Shown here in pieces: positions 30,671 through 38,608 of a DNA stretch of 64,000 nucleotides (its first letter is position 1; every line of letters begins with the position of its first letter). This DNA is from Acetobacter sp. 46_36 (GTDB taxonomy: Bacteria; Pseudomonadota; Alphaproteobacteria; RF32; CAG-239). Both the position numbers and the translations under genes were made by a program. The stretch spans positions 1 through 64,000 of the forward strand of contig MNTT01000007.1 in NCBI GenBank assembly GCA_001917135.1, read 5' to 3'. Below the pieces are notes generated by a model that had not been told where the DNA came from, made no database searches, and worked only from the letters and a program-made list of their open reading frames with translations.

Positions 30671-32542
30671 TTATAATGAGCTTTTTAGCAACTCAATTTC
30701 GAGCCATTGGGTTTCTTTTTCGTCCTTTTCTTTTTGCAGCTGTTGCAATTGCCCGCTCAAAGCGTAAAACTTTTTTTCATCCGCAGCATAAAGCCCGGGG
30801 TCGGACAATTCTTTTTCCAAACTGGCTATTTTCTGCTCAATAGAGGCTATTTCACCAGGCAAAATTTCATACAGCCGCTGATCTTTGTAACTGAGGCGGA
30901 CTGTTTTCGCCTGAGAGCTATTTTCAGATACGATTGCCGAATCTGACTGTACAGATTCAGAAACAGAGCGTCCGGATTTCGGAACCGCATACGGCTGGCG
31001 TTTTGTTTCTGCCGGCGCTTTTCTGCCAAAACTGCCGTCCCGAGCGATATATTTGTCATAAAGCTCTTCATAACTGCCGATGTGCTCAATGACGCTGCCA
31101 TCTCCCCGCATATACAGCATTGATGTCGTAATTTTATTTAAAAAGTCGCGGTCATGGCTTACCAGCAGGATTGTTCCTTCATACTCATCCAAAACCTCCT
31201 GCAGCAAATCCAGCGTATCCATATCCAAATCATTGGTCGGTTCATCCAAAACAAGGAAATTCGACTCCCGAGCCAGCGACAACGCCAGCATCAGCCGGTT
31301 TTTCTCACCGCCGGACAGACAGGAAACCGGACTTTGCGCCTGATCCGGCGTAAACAGAAAATCTTTCAGATAAGCGATAACATGGCGATAATGCCCGCGG
31401 ACATAAATATGATCCCCCTCTCCGCACAATGTCCGCCAAAGCGTTTTATCCGGGTCAAGCATCTCCCGGTTTTGGTCAAAATATGCCATTTCCAGATTTT
31501 TCCCCAACCGGACAAATCCGCTGTCAGGCGCCAAATGCTGTGTCAGAAGCTTTACCAGCGTGGTCTTTCCCGAACCATTGGGACCGACTATGCCAATGCG
31601 GTTCCCTTTCAGCACACGCAGGGAAAAATCTTTGACTATTTCCCTTTCGCCAAACTTCTTACAGATATGTTTGGCCTCCATTACCAGTTTGGAACGAACG
31701 GCAGCTTCTTTTATTTCCAAATCAACCGACCCCATCCGCTTTACCTGTTCGCGGCGCTCCTGACGCAGCTGCTGCAACCGGCGCAAACGCCCCTGATTGC
31801 GACGGCGGCGAGCCGTTACTCCCTTGTGAAGCCACTCTGTTTCCTCTTCAATCTTTTTATTCAGGTGTTTTTCTTTAATAATTTCCTGATTGATTATTTC
31901 ATCCTGCCATTCTTCAAAAAAAGCAAATCCGCGGCTGCCGGAATGGACAATTCCCCGATCCAGCCACAGCGTACGATTGGATACATGGTTTAAGAAAGAA
32001 CGGTCATGGCTGATGACGACGACGGCGCCGGAAAACTGTCTGACGATTTCTTCAAGCTTTTCTATCGTAGTTATATCCAGATGGTTCGTCGGTTCATCCA
32101 GAAGCAGGATATCCGGCTCTCCAATCAGCGCTCTGGCCAGCGCTGCCTTTTTAAGTTCGCCGCCGGATGCCGTTTTCGGGCTGATTTCTCTTTTTATGTC
32201 AAGCTGCCCGGCCAATATATCGGCACGGTATGCCTGGCTCTCTTTTGTTTCTGCATCCAGCCCCGACAGAATGACGTCCTGAAGCGTTTCGTATTTTGAA
32301 AAATCAGCCGCCTGTTCCATATACGCAATTTTAAGCCCCGGCTGGACAAACACCTCGCCCCCGTCCGGTTCCATAACGCCGGAAATAATTTTAAGCAGTG
32401 TCGATTTTCCGCTGCCGTTACGACCGACAAGGCATATCTTGTCCCCGCGGCAGATATTCAGGCTGACAGACGTAAACAACGGCCGGACGCCAAATGTCAG
32501 GCTGATGTCTTTTAAGGTATATACGGGTGCTTCATTTATCAT
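30671..32542 (-). CDS. uup: ABC-F ATPase of the Uup type
   Basis: 623 aa, two ABC cassettes and no membrane segment. Cassette 1: Walker A GRNGSGKST, signature SGGELKKAALARAL, Walker B LLLDEPTNHLD. Cassette 2: Walker A GPNGSGKTT, signature LSGGEKNRLMLALSL, Walker B LVLDEPTNDLDMD. The linker between them is long and basic (ARRRRNQGRLRRLQQLRQER), and a C-terminal coiled coil (about residues 560-620) is the Uup DNA-binding type tail. ABC-F proteins act on ribosomes; Uup also affects transposon excision and DNA branch handling. No Shine-Dalgarno is seen at the ATG. Confidence 0.9.
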   Translation of the reverse strand: MINEAPVYTLKDISLTFGVRPLFTSVSLNICRGDKICLVGRNGSGKSTLLKIISGVMEPDGGEVFVQPGLKIAYMEQAADFSKYETLQDVILSGLDAETKESQAYRADILAGQLDIKREISPKTASGGELKKAALARALIGEPDILLLDEPTNHLDITTIEKLEEIVRQFSGAVVVISHDRSFLNHVSNRTLWLDRGIVHSGSRGFAFFEEWQDEIINQEIIKEKHLNKKIEEETEWLHKGVTARRRRNQGRLRRLQQLRQERREQVKRMGSVDLEIKEAAVRSKLVMEAKHICKKFGEREIVKDFSLRVLKGNRIGIVGPNGSGKTTLVKLLTQHLAPDSGFVRLGKNLEMAYFDQNREMLDPDKTLWRTLCGEGDHIYVRGHYRHVIAYLKDFLFTPDQAQSPVSCLSGGEKNRLMLALSLARESNFLVLDEPTNDLDMDTLDLLQEVLDEYEGTILLVSHDRDFLNKITTSMLYMRGDGSVIEHIGSYEELYDKYIARDGSFGRKAPAETKRQPYAVPKSGRSVSESVQSDSAIVSENSSQAKTVRLSYKDQRLYEILPGEIASIEQKIASLEKELSDPGLYAADEKKFYALSGQLQQLQKEKDEKETQWLEIELLKSSL

Positions 32543-32700
32543 TTTTTTATAGTTTTATCAGTTTATCCTGCTGATTAGTTAGGATATCTTGCGGTTTAAA
32601 ATTTACAATCTGTTTTTTATACTTTATTTTGGCTTGAAAGCAATATATTTTTGCGATATGCTGTTTTTTGGTGATATTTTCGAAACAGGGGCGGAATCAT

Positions 32701-33840
32701 ATGAAAAATACCGGTTTTATTTTGTTCGGACTGGCAGTCTGCGCAGCGGCGGACGTCTGTGCCCAGAGCGCACAGCTGGAATTAGGGGTAGAAGACATTG
32801 CCGGTGCAGCGGTTAAAGAAGAAAAACTGGATTTCGGACAGAAAAAGCAGGCCCGTACCAAAACAGACAAAGTTACTTCGACAATCGGCGACACGCTTGA
32901 TTTGTTTGGAGGCGAAGACAAATCCAAAGAAAAAAAGACAGTCAGCCTTGAAGAAATGAAACAGAAAGCTGCTGCCGGGGATATTGAAGCGCAGCTTGAC
33001 CTCGGCTATATGTACCTGTACGGCGTCAACGGCGTTAAGGCTGACTATAAACAAGCTCTTGCCTATTACGAACAGGCGGCCGAAAAAAAGAACGCCGTCG
33101 CTCTTAACAATCTGGGCAGCCTGTATTTCAACGGCCTCGGAACCAAAGTCGATTATCCGACAGCCATAAAATATTTTGACGAAGCAGCAAAACTGGGCAG
33201 CAATGATGCGGCCGTCAATCTGGCAATTATTTATCTGGGGTCGGATCCGCAGACAAAAAGCAAAGCCGACTTTGAAAAAATATATAAGCTTCTGGAACAG
33301 GCTCAGACGACAAACAATACGGCAAAATTTCTGCTGGGTTATGCCTACTATAAAGGCTTTTTGGTCAGCCCCGACTATAAAAAGGCTTTTCTGCTGATTA
33401 AGGCCGCAGCAGACGCGCAGTATGACGAGGCTCAATACGTACTTTCGGATTTTTATATCAACGGCTGGGGAACTCCGAAGAATTATAACAGAGCCGTACA
33501 ATACCTGCGTATGTCGGTTGCGCAGGGCAATCCGGAAGCCATTATGCGGCTGGCGGATATTCTGGCCGAAGGAAAGGTTTACACGCGCAATATAAAAAAC
33601 GCCCATGTCCTGTATAATGTCGCTTCGGTTATGGGTATGAGCGAAGCTGCAGAAAAGCGCGACGACATAGAAAAAAGTTTGAGGATAGAAGATTTGCTGG
33701 CCGTGCAATCTGAGGCGGAAAACTACAAACCTGCCCCTTCCCAGCTTACCTCTTTCATACGTCAGACATTCGGTAACAGCCTGAAAGTCTACATTGATAC
33801 AAATTTGGATTCTGATTTGGCAACGCAAACGGTTAACTAA
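32701..33840 (+). CDS. Secreted Sel1-repeat (TPR-like) protein
   Basis: 379 aa from the ATG at 32701, which starts a signal peptide (MKNTGFILFGLAVCAAADVC); a longer ORF start at 32668 would hide it. Residues about 85-330 are six to seven Sel1-like repeats of about 36 residues, for example AQLDLGYMYLYGVNGVKADY then QALAYYEQAAEKKNAVALNN and LGSLYFNGLGTKVDYPTAIK. Sel1 solenoids bind partner proteins in the periplasm, often in envelope stress or host-interaction pathways. It is followed 21 bp later by the flippase-like gene in the same direction. Substrate unknown. Confidence 0.8.
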   Translation: MKNTGFILFGLAVCAAADVCAQSAQLELGVEDIAGAAVKEEKLDFGQKKQARTKTDKVTSTIGDTLDLFGGEDKSKEKKTVSLEEMKQKAAAGDIEAQLDLGYMYLYGVNGVKADYKQALAYYEQAAEKKNAVALNNLGSLYFNGLGTKVDYPTAIKYFDEAAKLGSNDAAVNLAIIYLGSDPQTKSKADFEKIYKLLEQAQTTNNTAKFLLGYAYYKGFLVSPDYKKAFLLIKAAADAQYDEAQYVLSDFYINGWGTPKNYNRAVQYLRMSVAQGNPEAIMRLADILAEGKVYTRNIKNAHVLYNVASVMGMSEAAEKRDDIEKSLRIEDLLAVQSEAENYKPAPSQLTSFIRQTFGNSLKVYIDTNLDSDLATQTVN

Positions 33841-33861
33841 GAATTACGGGAGAATAATAAG

Positions 33862-34839
33862 GTGAAAGCTTCATCAGCACTAAATAAAATCGTTTCCTGG
33901 CTTGGACTATTTTTCTTTGTTCTGGCTGCATATATGATATACAGGCAGTTGTCGAAATATTCCATGGAAGAGCTTAAAAATGCGCTGCTGAGCATTCCGC
34001 TGGACAATCTTCTCTATGCCCTCTGCGCTTCGTTTACCGGCTATGTTGCCTTATCTACATACGATTATCTGGCACTAAAATACATTCAACGAAAACTGGC
34101 TGCATGGAAATGGATTCTGACCGGATTTGTCGGCTTTTCCATCAGCAACAATGCTGGTCATGCCATCGTTTCCGGCGGTACGGTTCGCTACCGCTTTTAT
34201 TCCAGATGGGGAATAAGCCCCGGAGATATTGTCAAAATGGTAACGTTTTCCGGCTTTACTTATCTTGTAGCCTGTTTCTTTCTGATTATTATCGGTTATG
34301 TTTTGACGCCGGATCATGCTTTCGGCGGAAATGATTCCACCAAAATGTCGACTTTTATAACTATGATACTGTCGGTTATCGGTCTTGCTGTTTATTTGTG
34401 GGCCAGCATTTATTATAAAAAGGATTTGGTTATTAAAGGAGTGGATTTCCGGATGCCGAATTTTAAACTGGCGCTTGAGCAGGTTTTTATCGGCAGTATT
34501 GATATCGTGATGGCATCGCTGGTGCTTTACTCCGTTTTAATCTGTTTTGTCGAGATTGACTTTGTTACGTTTATGGGAGCATTCATCATAGCTCAGGTTC
34601 TTGGCGTATACAGCCAGGTTCCCGGAGGGCTTGGCGTCTTTGAACTCGTTTTCTCCAATATTCTTCCCGGACAGGACAACCAAGCGATTTTATTCGGCGC
34701 GTTGATTGCTTACCGCATTATTTATTATCTGCTGCCGCTGGTTTTATCGGGTATTGTGTTATTGCTGTATGAGTCTTTCAGAAAAGAAGACGATACTCCT
34801 GTCGAGGCAGAGGCTTCTCCTGCTGCTGAGAAGCGTTAG
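33862..34839 (+). CDS. Lysylphosphatidylglycerol synthase TM-region (UPF0104/YbhN-like) membrane protein
   Basis: 325 aa, GTG start with GGAGA about 9 nt upstream. About eight transmembrane segments. The LPG-synthase TM pattern is present: GFVGFSISNNAGHAIVSGGTVRYRFYSRWG, IIAQVLGVYSQVPGGLGVFE and ALIAYRIIYYLLPL. The cytosolic aminoacyl-transferase domain of MprF is absent, so this is the flippase-like part only, as in YbhN. Probable role: moving a lipid or lipid-linked head group across the inner membrane. It is cotranscribed with the Sel1 gene. Confidence 0.85.
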   Translation: MKASSALNKIVSWLGLFFFVLAAYMIYRQLSKYSMEELKNALLSIPLDNLLYALCASFTGYVALSTYDYLALKYIQRKLAAWKWILTGFVGFSISNNAGHAIVSGGTVRYRFYSRWGISPGDIVKMVTFSGFTYLVACFFLIIIGYVLTPDHAFGGNDSTKMSTFITMILSVIGLAVYLWASIYYKKDLVIKGVDFRMPNFKLALEQVFIGSIDIVMASLVLYSVLICFVEIDFVTFMGAFIIAQVLGVYSQVPGGLGVFELVFSNILPGQDNQAILFGALIAYRIIYYLLPLVLSGIVLLLYESFRKEDDTPVEAEASPAAEKR

Positions 34840-34926
34840 CGAATCGCCTTTTTCCTTTACTTTACATCTTTTTTCTGCTATTATGGAAACAGACAGCGGG
34901 AATTATTGTTATATCGGAGCTTCATA

Positions 34927-36474
34927 ATGGCGACATTTGATGAGATAAAAGAGAAAGCAAAAACAGCTGCCATGGTTATTGCGCTGGGAAGCGCTCCCGC
35001 AATGCAGGCTCAAGAAGCCCATCCGAATATGCCGGAAAAAGAGGCTGTACGTTTAGAAATGAAGCAAGACGCCAAAAGAGCCGATTTTATCCGCGAAAAT
35101 CCGGAAACATATCTCAAGGTTAAGGAAGACCAAGGCAACCGATTAGTACAACAATTACAGATGCCGGTTGCCGATGACAATAAAAAAATTGCAGAAACGG
35201 AAACAGCCATCGGTCCTTTTCCGGGATTTGTTATTGAAGAGGAACTGGATACGGATTATAAAAAATACAAATCGAATTTCAAATCACCCAAAAACGAAAT
35301 AGAACGGGAAACACGAAACGTTCAGACCAAGGAAGATTATAACTATGACAATATGGCATTTTATGATCCAAGCGATAAAAAAGTCCATATGCCCAAGTGG
35401 AACGTATCCAAAGAGATATTGGATATTTTGAACGAACGTATACCAAACAGTTGGGATTTGCACTTAATATCGAATAATCCGACGGCGGAGATTGCTGCCG
35501 AACGTCATGAAAATACGCATTTTGTTCATGATGCGCGCGGACAGATTGATGAAGATTCCCGTTTGTACCAAACAGCAGATATGAAAGTTGAGAAAGACTA
35601 TGTTACGGAAAAAACTGCTTACACGGTGCAATGTCTTACCTTAGCCAATATTTGGAGAAACTGCAAAGCTTCCGGAATGGAAACAATAGAGTTAAACGGA
35701 GAGAAAAGACCTATCGGCGAGATTATGGATATCGTTCCCGGGTTAAGAGACGCTGTTGAAAAAAATGGTTTTAACCCCGCTTTCCCCGAAGATATCGGCA
35801 GAATTGCAAGACTGGCGTCAGAACATTGGGATAAAGAATACCTCCCCGGTTACAGTTCCGAACAGTTTTCCGATGTGGCGAGGTCAGGTACTTCCTCAAA
35901 TATCGTCAACAGTATCATAGCGGCAAGAGAGCAGCAGCAAATATTAAAGGATATGACTAAAAATCTGGATATCGGTTACGGAACAAAGATTGACATTCCC
36001 GATGACTGTGTCGTTTTGATGATGCCTAAAAAAGAAATTACCCAACAAATAACAGCATCCGCCAATTCCTTTTCGCCCAGTACCGACGGACTTTTGGCTA
36101 TTGACCGCTATCTTGAAGAGCGCGGCTTAAAAAATGACAAAGATAAAGACCAATATCTGAAAACGCAATTTGCCAATATTGTCAACCGCTCTGACGACGC
36201 CGATCTGAAATTGAAAGAGCTTATGCTTGCCTGTTGCAACAAAGATAATAATATGATTTATTACACTGACAAACTGCAAGTCAGAAACCAAGGCGGTATT
36301 CAGACCGTATCCAACGATTTGGGAAAAACGACATACGCTCTGAGCCGTATGGATGAACGTTCCAATTTTGCCAATGACCAAACTAAAGGCAAGGAAAGAG
36401 CCCAAAAGGAAGAAAACGAAACCAAAATTTTAACACCGGCAGATATATCCAGAGCTTTTTATCAAGGAAGATAA
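34927..36474 (+). CDS. Putative exported zincin metalloprotease (HENTH)
   Basis: 515 aa from the ATG at 34927 (GGAG 7 nt upstream; an earlier in-frame ATG lacks a site). The N-terminus FDEIKEKAKTAAMVIALGSA ending AMQA is a weak signal peptide, so export is likely but not certain. AAERHENTHFVHDARGQ contains an HExxH zinc motif near residue 198-202, and DYVTEKTAYTVQCL about 35 residues on offers a third glutamate ligand, as in gluzincins. The rest is hydrophilic and helical. I do not recognise the family by name. Substrate unknown; envelope or host proteins are possible. Single-gene unit. Confidence 0.55.
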   Translation: MATFDEIKEKAKTAAMVIALGSAPAMQAQEAHPNMPEKEAVRLEMKQDAKRADFIRENPETYLKVKEDQGNRLVQQLQMPVADDNKKIAETETAIGPFPGFVIEEELDTDYKKYKSNFKSPKNEIERETRNVQTKEDYNYDNMAFYDPSDKKVHMPKWNVSKEILDILNERIPNSWDLHLISNNPTAEIAAERHENTHFVHDARGQIDEDSRLYQTADMKVEKDYVTEKTAYTVQCLTLANIWRNCKASGMETIELNGEKRPIGEIMDIVPGLRDAVEKNGFNPAFPEDIGRIARLASEHWDKEYLPGYSSEQFSDVARSGTSSNIVNSIIAAREQQQILKDMTKNLDIGYGTKIDIPDDCVVLMMPKKEITQQITASANSFSPSTDGLLAIDRYLEERGLKNDKDKDQYLKTQFANIVNRSDDADLKLKELMLACCNKDNNMIYYTDKLQVRNQGGIQTVSNDLGKTTYALSRMDERSNFANDQTKGKERAQKEENETKILTPADISRAFYQGR

Positions 36475-36638
36475 TCGCATCAACTTTACCGTCAAAACAG
36501 ATGCGCCCGTTTTCTTTCGTACCTTTACCTCTTATATCAACTTGAAATTTCTGCCGTGTCAAAAATTTCGACGTTGCGCCGCAATGCCAGAATTGCTCTT
36601 TAAATTTTTGCAGTTGATACAGGAAGCAAGCTGTTTTT

Positions 36639-37070
36639 CTATTTCAATTCAGATGTGCAGTGTGGACAACGGCAGGCTTGGGCAGAGATTTCCGAACAGC
36701 AATACGGACAGATTTTTGTCGCCGGCTCTGCCAGAGCTGCTGCTGCTTCTTCTTTAACCATTCTTTCCTGAAGCTTATTAATAGCCTTAATCAGAATAAA
36801 TACGGCAAAGGCTACAATCAGAAAACTAATTAACGCATTGATAAACAATCCATAGTTTACGGTTACCGGATTCTCACCGTGGGTCAGATAAAGCTTCAAA
36901 TCGGAAAAATCAACTTTTCCCAATAGCAGGCCTATTGGCGGCATCATAATGTCTTTTACCAGAGAATCGACTATTTTGCCAAATGCGGCACCAATAATAA
37001 TACCGACAGCCATATCAATAACATTGCCGCGCATGGCAAATTTCTTAAATTCGTCAATAAAACTTTTCAT
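36639..37070 (-). CDS. mscL: Large-conductance mechanosensitive channel with zinc-ribbon tail
   Basis: 143 aa. MKSFIDEFKKFAMRGNVIDM and AVGIIIGAAFGKIVDSLVKD are the N-terminal helix and first transmembrane helix, and YGLFINALISFLIVAFAVFI the second. It opens under membrane tension to release solutes on osmotic downshock. The C-terminus adds CPYCCSEISAQACRCPHC, two CxxC knuckles that form a zinc ribbon, an extension known in some alphaproteobacterial MscL proteins and absent in E. coli. Its start has AGGA about 9 nt upstream. Confidence 0.93.
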   Translation of the reverse strand: MKSFIDEFKKFAMRGNVIDMAVGIIIGAAFGKIVDSLVKDIMMPPIGLLLGKVDFSDLKLYLTHGENPVTVNYGLFINALISFLIVAFAVFILIKAINKLQERMVKEEAAAALAEPATKICPYCCSEISAQACRCPHCTSELK

Positions 37071-37143
37071 GTTTTTTTCCTATCGTAAATTTTCTTTTCG
37101 GGTTGATTATAATACAAAAATTTTATTTTGCCATTATTTTATA

Positions 37144-37172
37144 TTGACTTAACAGGCTAATGATGATACATT
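37144..37172 (+). promoter_or_regulatory. Promoter of the HAD hydrolase gene, AT-rich leader
   Basis: TTGACT (37144-37149), 17-bp spacer, TACATT (37167-37172). The leader of about 35 nt to the ATG at 37212 is AT-rich (ATTTTTATGTCATTAATTTT) and has no Shine-Dalgarno, like those at 2077 and 3051. Confidence 0.5.
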
Positions 37173-37211
37173 TTAGACAAATATAATTTTTATGTCATTA
37201 ATTTTATTCTT

Positions 37212-38105
37212 ATGGAAAAATTTTTAACAATTGTCAAAGAGATGAAAGTCGTCATCTTTGATATGTACGGGGTAATCAACTTTGGTTCCGGCGTTAGCCC
37301 GACCGTTTTGCAAACTTTGAAAACACTGAGAGAAGACGGAAAGATAGTTATCATATTGTCAAATGCTTCTTTCGGTTCTGCCGATGCTGTCAGCAAATAT
37401 GCCAAGAAAGGCATATTCAAAGGCGTACATTACGATGATGTCGTTACTTCCGGCCAGTTCGGATATGAAGCCATTCAACGCGGCGATGTTCCTGTTCCGG
37501 GAACAACAATGTATGTTTTTGGGACAGCAAATTTTAAACGTCCAGAAGACAAGCTGCCGGATTTATTTAAAGATTCGGTCTATTTGGTTACAGAAGATAT
37601 GGAAAAAGCTGATTTTGCCTATTGCGGCGTACCGCAGATTCACGGTGAGGACAGAATGGATATTGATGACTTTATTCCGGAACTGGAAAAAATCCGCAAA
37701 CGTAATTTGGAAATGGTCTGTGCCAATCCGGACTTGCGCGCTAACGAAGGTGGTAAATTTGTTGTCCGGCAAGGTCTTATTTGTCAGGCTTTTCGGCAGA
37801 TGGGGGGCAAAACCGTCATTTACGGCAAGCCGGATCCTAAGATTTTTGACCGGGCATTAAGAGGATTTGAAAATGTTTCGAAAGAACAAATTCTGATGGT
37901 CGGCGACACTCTGCAAACAGACATTCTCGGAGCCAACCGGGCTGGTATAAAATCCTGTCTTGTTGTTGAAGGCGGCGTAACGGAATATACTATTCTGCAG
38001 CAGGGGAAAGACGTTAACGACAAAACTGTGATGTCGCTGATTGAAACCCAACAAATTTATCCCGACTTTGTTTGCCCAAAGGTTACCGAAGGCAAACTCT
38101 TCTAA
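37212..38105 (+). CDS. HAD-superfamily hydrolase, subfamily IIA (NagD-like)
   Basis: 297 aa. Motif I is VVIFDMYGVINFG, where the aspartate nucleophile is followed by MYG as in the TIGR01459-type IIA proteins rather than DxD. ILSNASF is motif II, GKPDPKIFDRAL and VGDTLQTDILGANRAGIKS are motifs III and IV. The insertion between motifs II and III is the IIA cap. It likely removes phosphate from a small metabolite; substrate unknown. It is a single-gene unit with its own promoter and a strong terminator. An internal ATG at codon 11 is a possible alternative start. Confidence 0.85.
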   Translation: MEKFLTIVKEMKVVIFDMYGVINFGSGVSPTVLQTLKTLREDGKIVIILSNASFGSADAVSKYAKKGIFKGVHYDDVVTSGQFGYEAIQRGDVPVPGTTMYVFGTANFKRPEDKLPDLFKDSVYLVTEDMEKADFAYCGVPQIHGEDRMDIDDFIPELEKIRKRNLEMVCANPDLRANEGGKFVVRQGLICQAFRQMGGKTVIYGKPDPKIFDRALRGFENVSKEQILMVGDTLQTDILGANRAGIKSCLVVEGGVTEYTILQQGKDVNDKTVMSLIETQQIYPDFVCPKVTEGKLF

Positions 38106-38108
38106 AAG

Positions 38109-38145
38109 AAATCCCTTTAGGCCAAAGCGCTTAAAGGGATTTTTC
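38109..38145 (+). terminator. Rho-independent terminator after the HAD gene
   Basis: AAATCCCTTTA (38109-38119) pairs with TAAAGGGATTT (38132-38142), then T run. It also faces the end of rbfA from the other side. Confidence 0.85.
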
Positions 38146-38205
38146 ATATGGAATAAATTTATTCTTTGCCTCTTCTTTCAGAGAACCTCATCTTTGATGA
38201 AACCT

Positions 38206-38595
38206 TTATTCTTTTTTCAAGTCTTGCTCAACTTTGGGGTCGCGCAACAGTTTTTCAATCCTGTCGACTTCGGCAAAAGAAGTATCCATCCGAAAGTTCA
38301 AATCCGGCGTATAGCGAAGTTTTAATTTGGAAGCTATCAGTTTTTTCATTCCCCAGACTTCGGCATTCAAATCATCTTCAATCTGCCCCAGATTTTTCCC
38401 GTTCAAAGTCATAAAATAGACAGTGCAGTATTTTAAATCCGGCGAAATGTCAACGTCCGTTATCGTTACCAGATTGTCTAAGATTAAAGGATTGCGGACT
38501 TCTCCTTTTTCCAGAGCGCCGGCAATAATTTTCCTTATCTCCTGAGCAATACGGAGCTGACGCTGCGACGGCTCTTTGCTGTTTCTGCTTATCAT
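38206..38595 (-). CDS. rbfA: Ribosome-binding factor A
   Basis: 129 aa from MISRNSKEPSQRQLRIAQE at 38595, preceded by AAGGGG. The KH-like RbfA fold is shown by IRKIIAGALEKGEV, VTITDVDISPDLKYCTVYF and KLRYTPDLNFRMDTSFAE. It binds the 30S precursor near helix 1 of 16S rRNA during maturation and cold adaptation. It follows infB by 13 bp and is the last gene of the rimP-nusA-ylxR-infB-rbfA operon. Confidence 0.95.
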   Translation of the reverse strand: MISRNSKEPSQRQLRIAQEIRKIIAGALEKGEVRNPLILDNLVTITDVDISPDLKYCTVYFMTLNGKNLGQIEDDLNAEVWGMKKLIASKLKLRYTPDLNFRMDTSFAEVDRIEKLLRDPKVEQDLKKE

Positions 38596-38608
38596 AGGCT
38601 TTTCCCCT

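Noticed and set aside
36475..36638. Open minus-strand frame running from beyond mscL into the metalloprotease gene
   Set aside because: It has a plausible residue mix but no start or ribosome site and overlaps a better gene; I see no separate gene in this gap.
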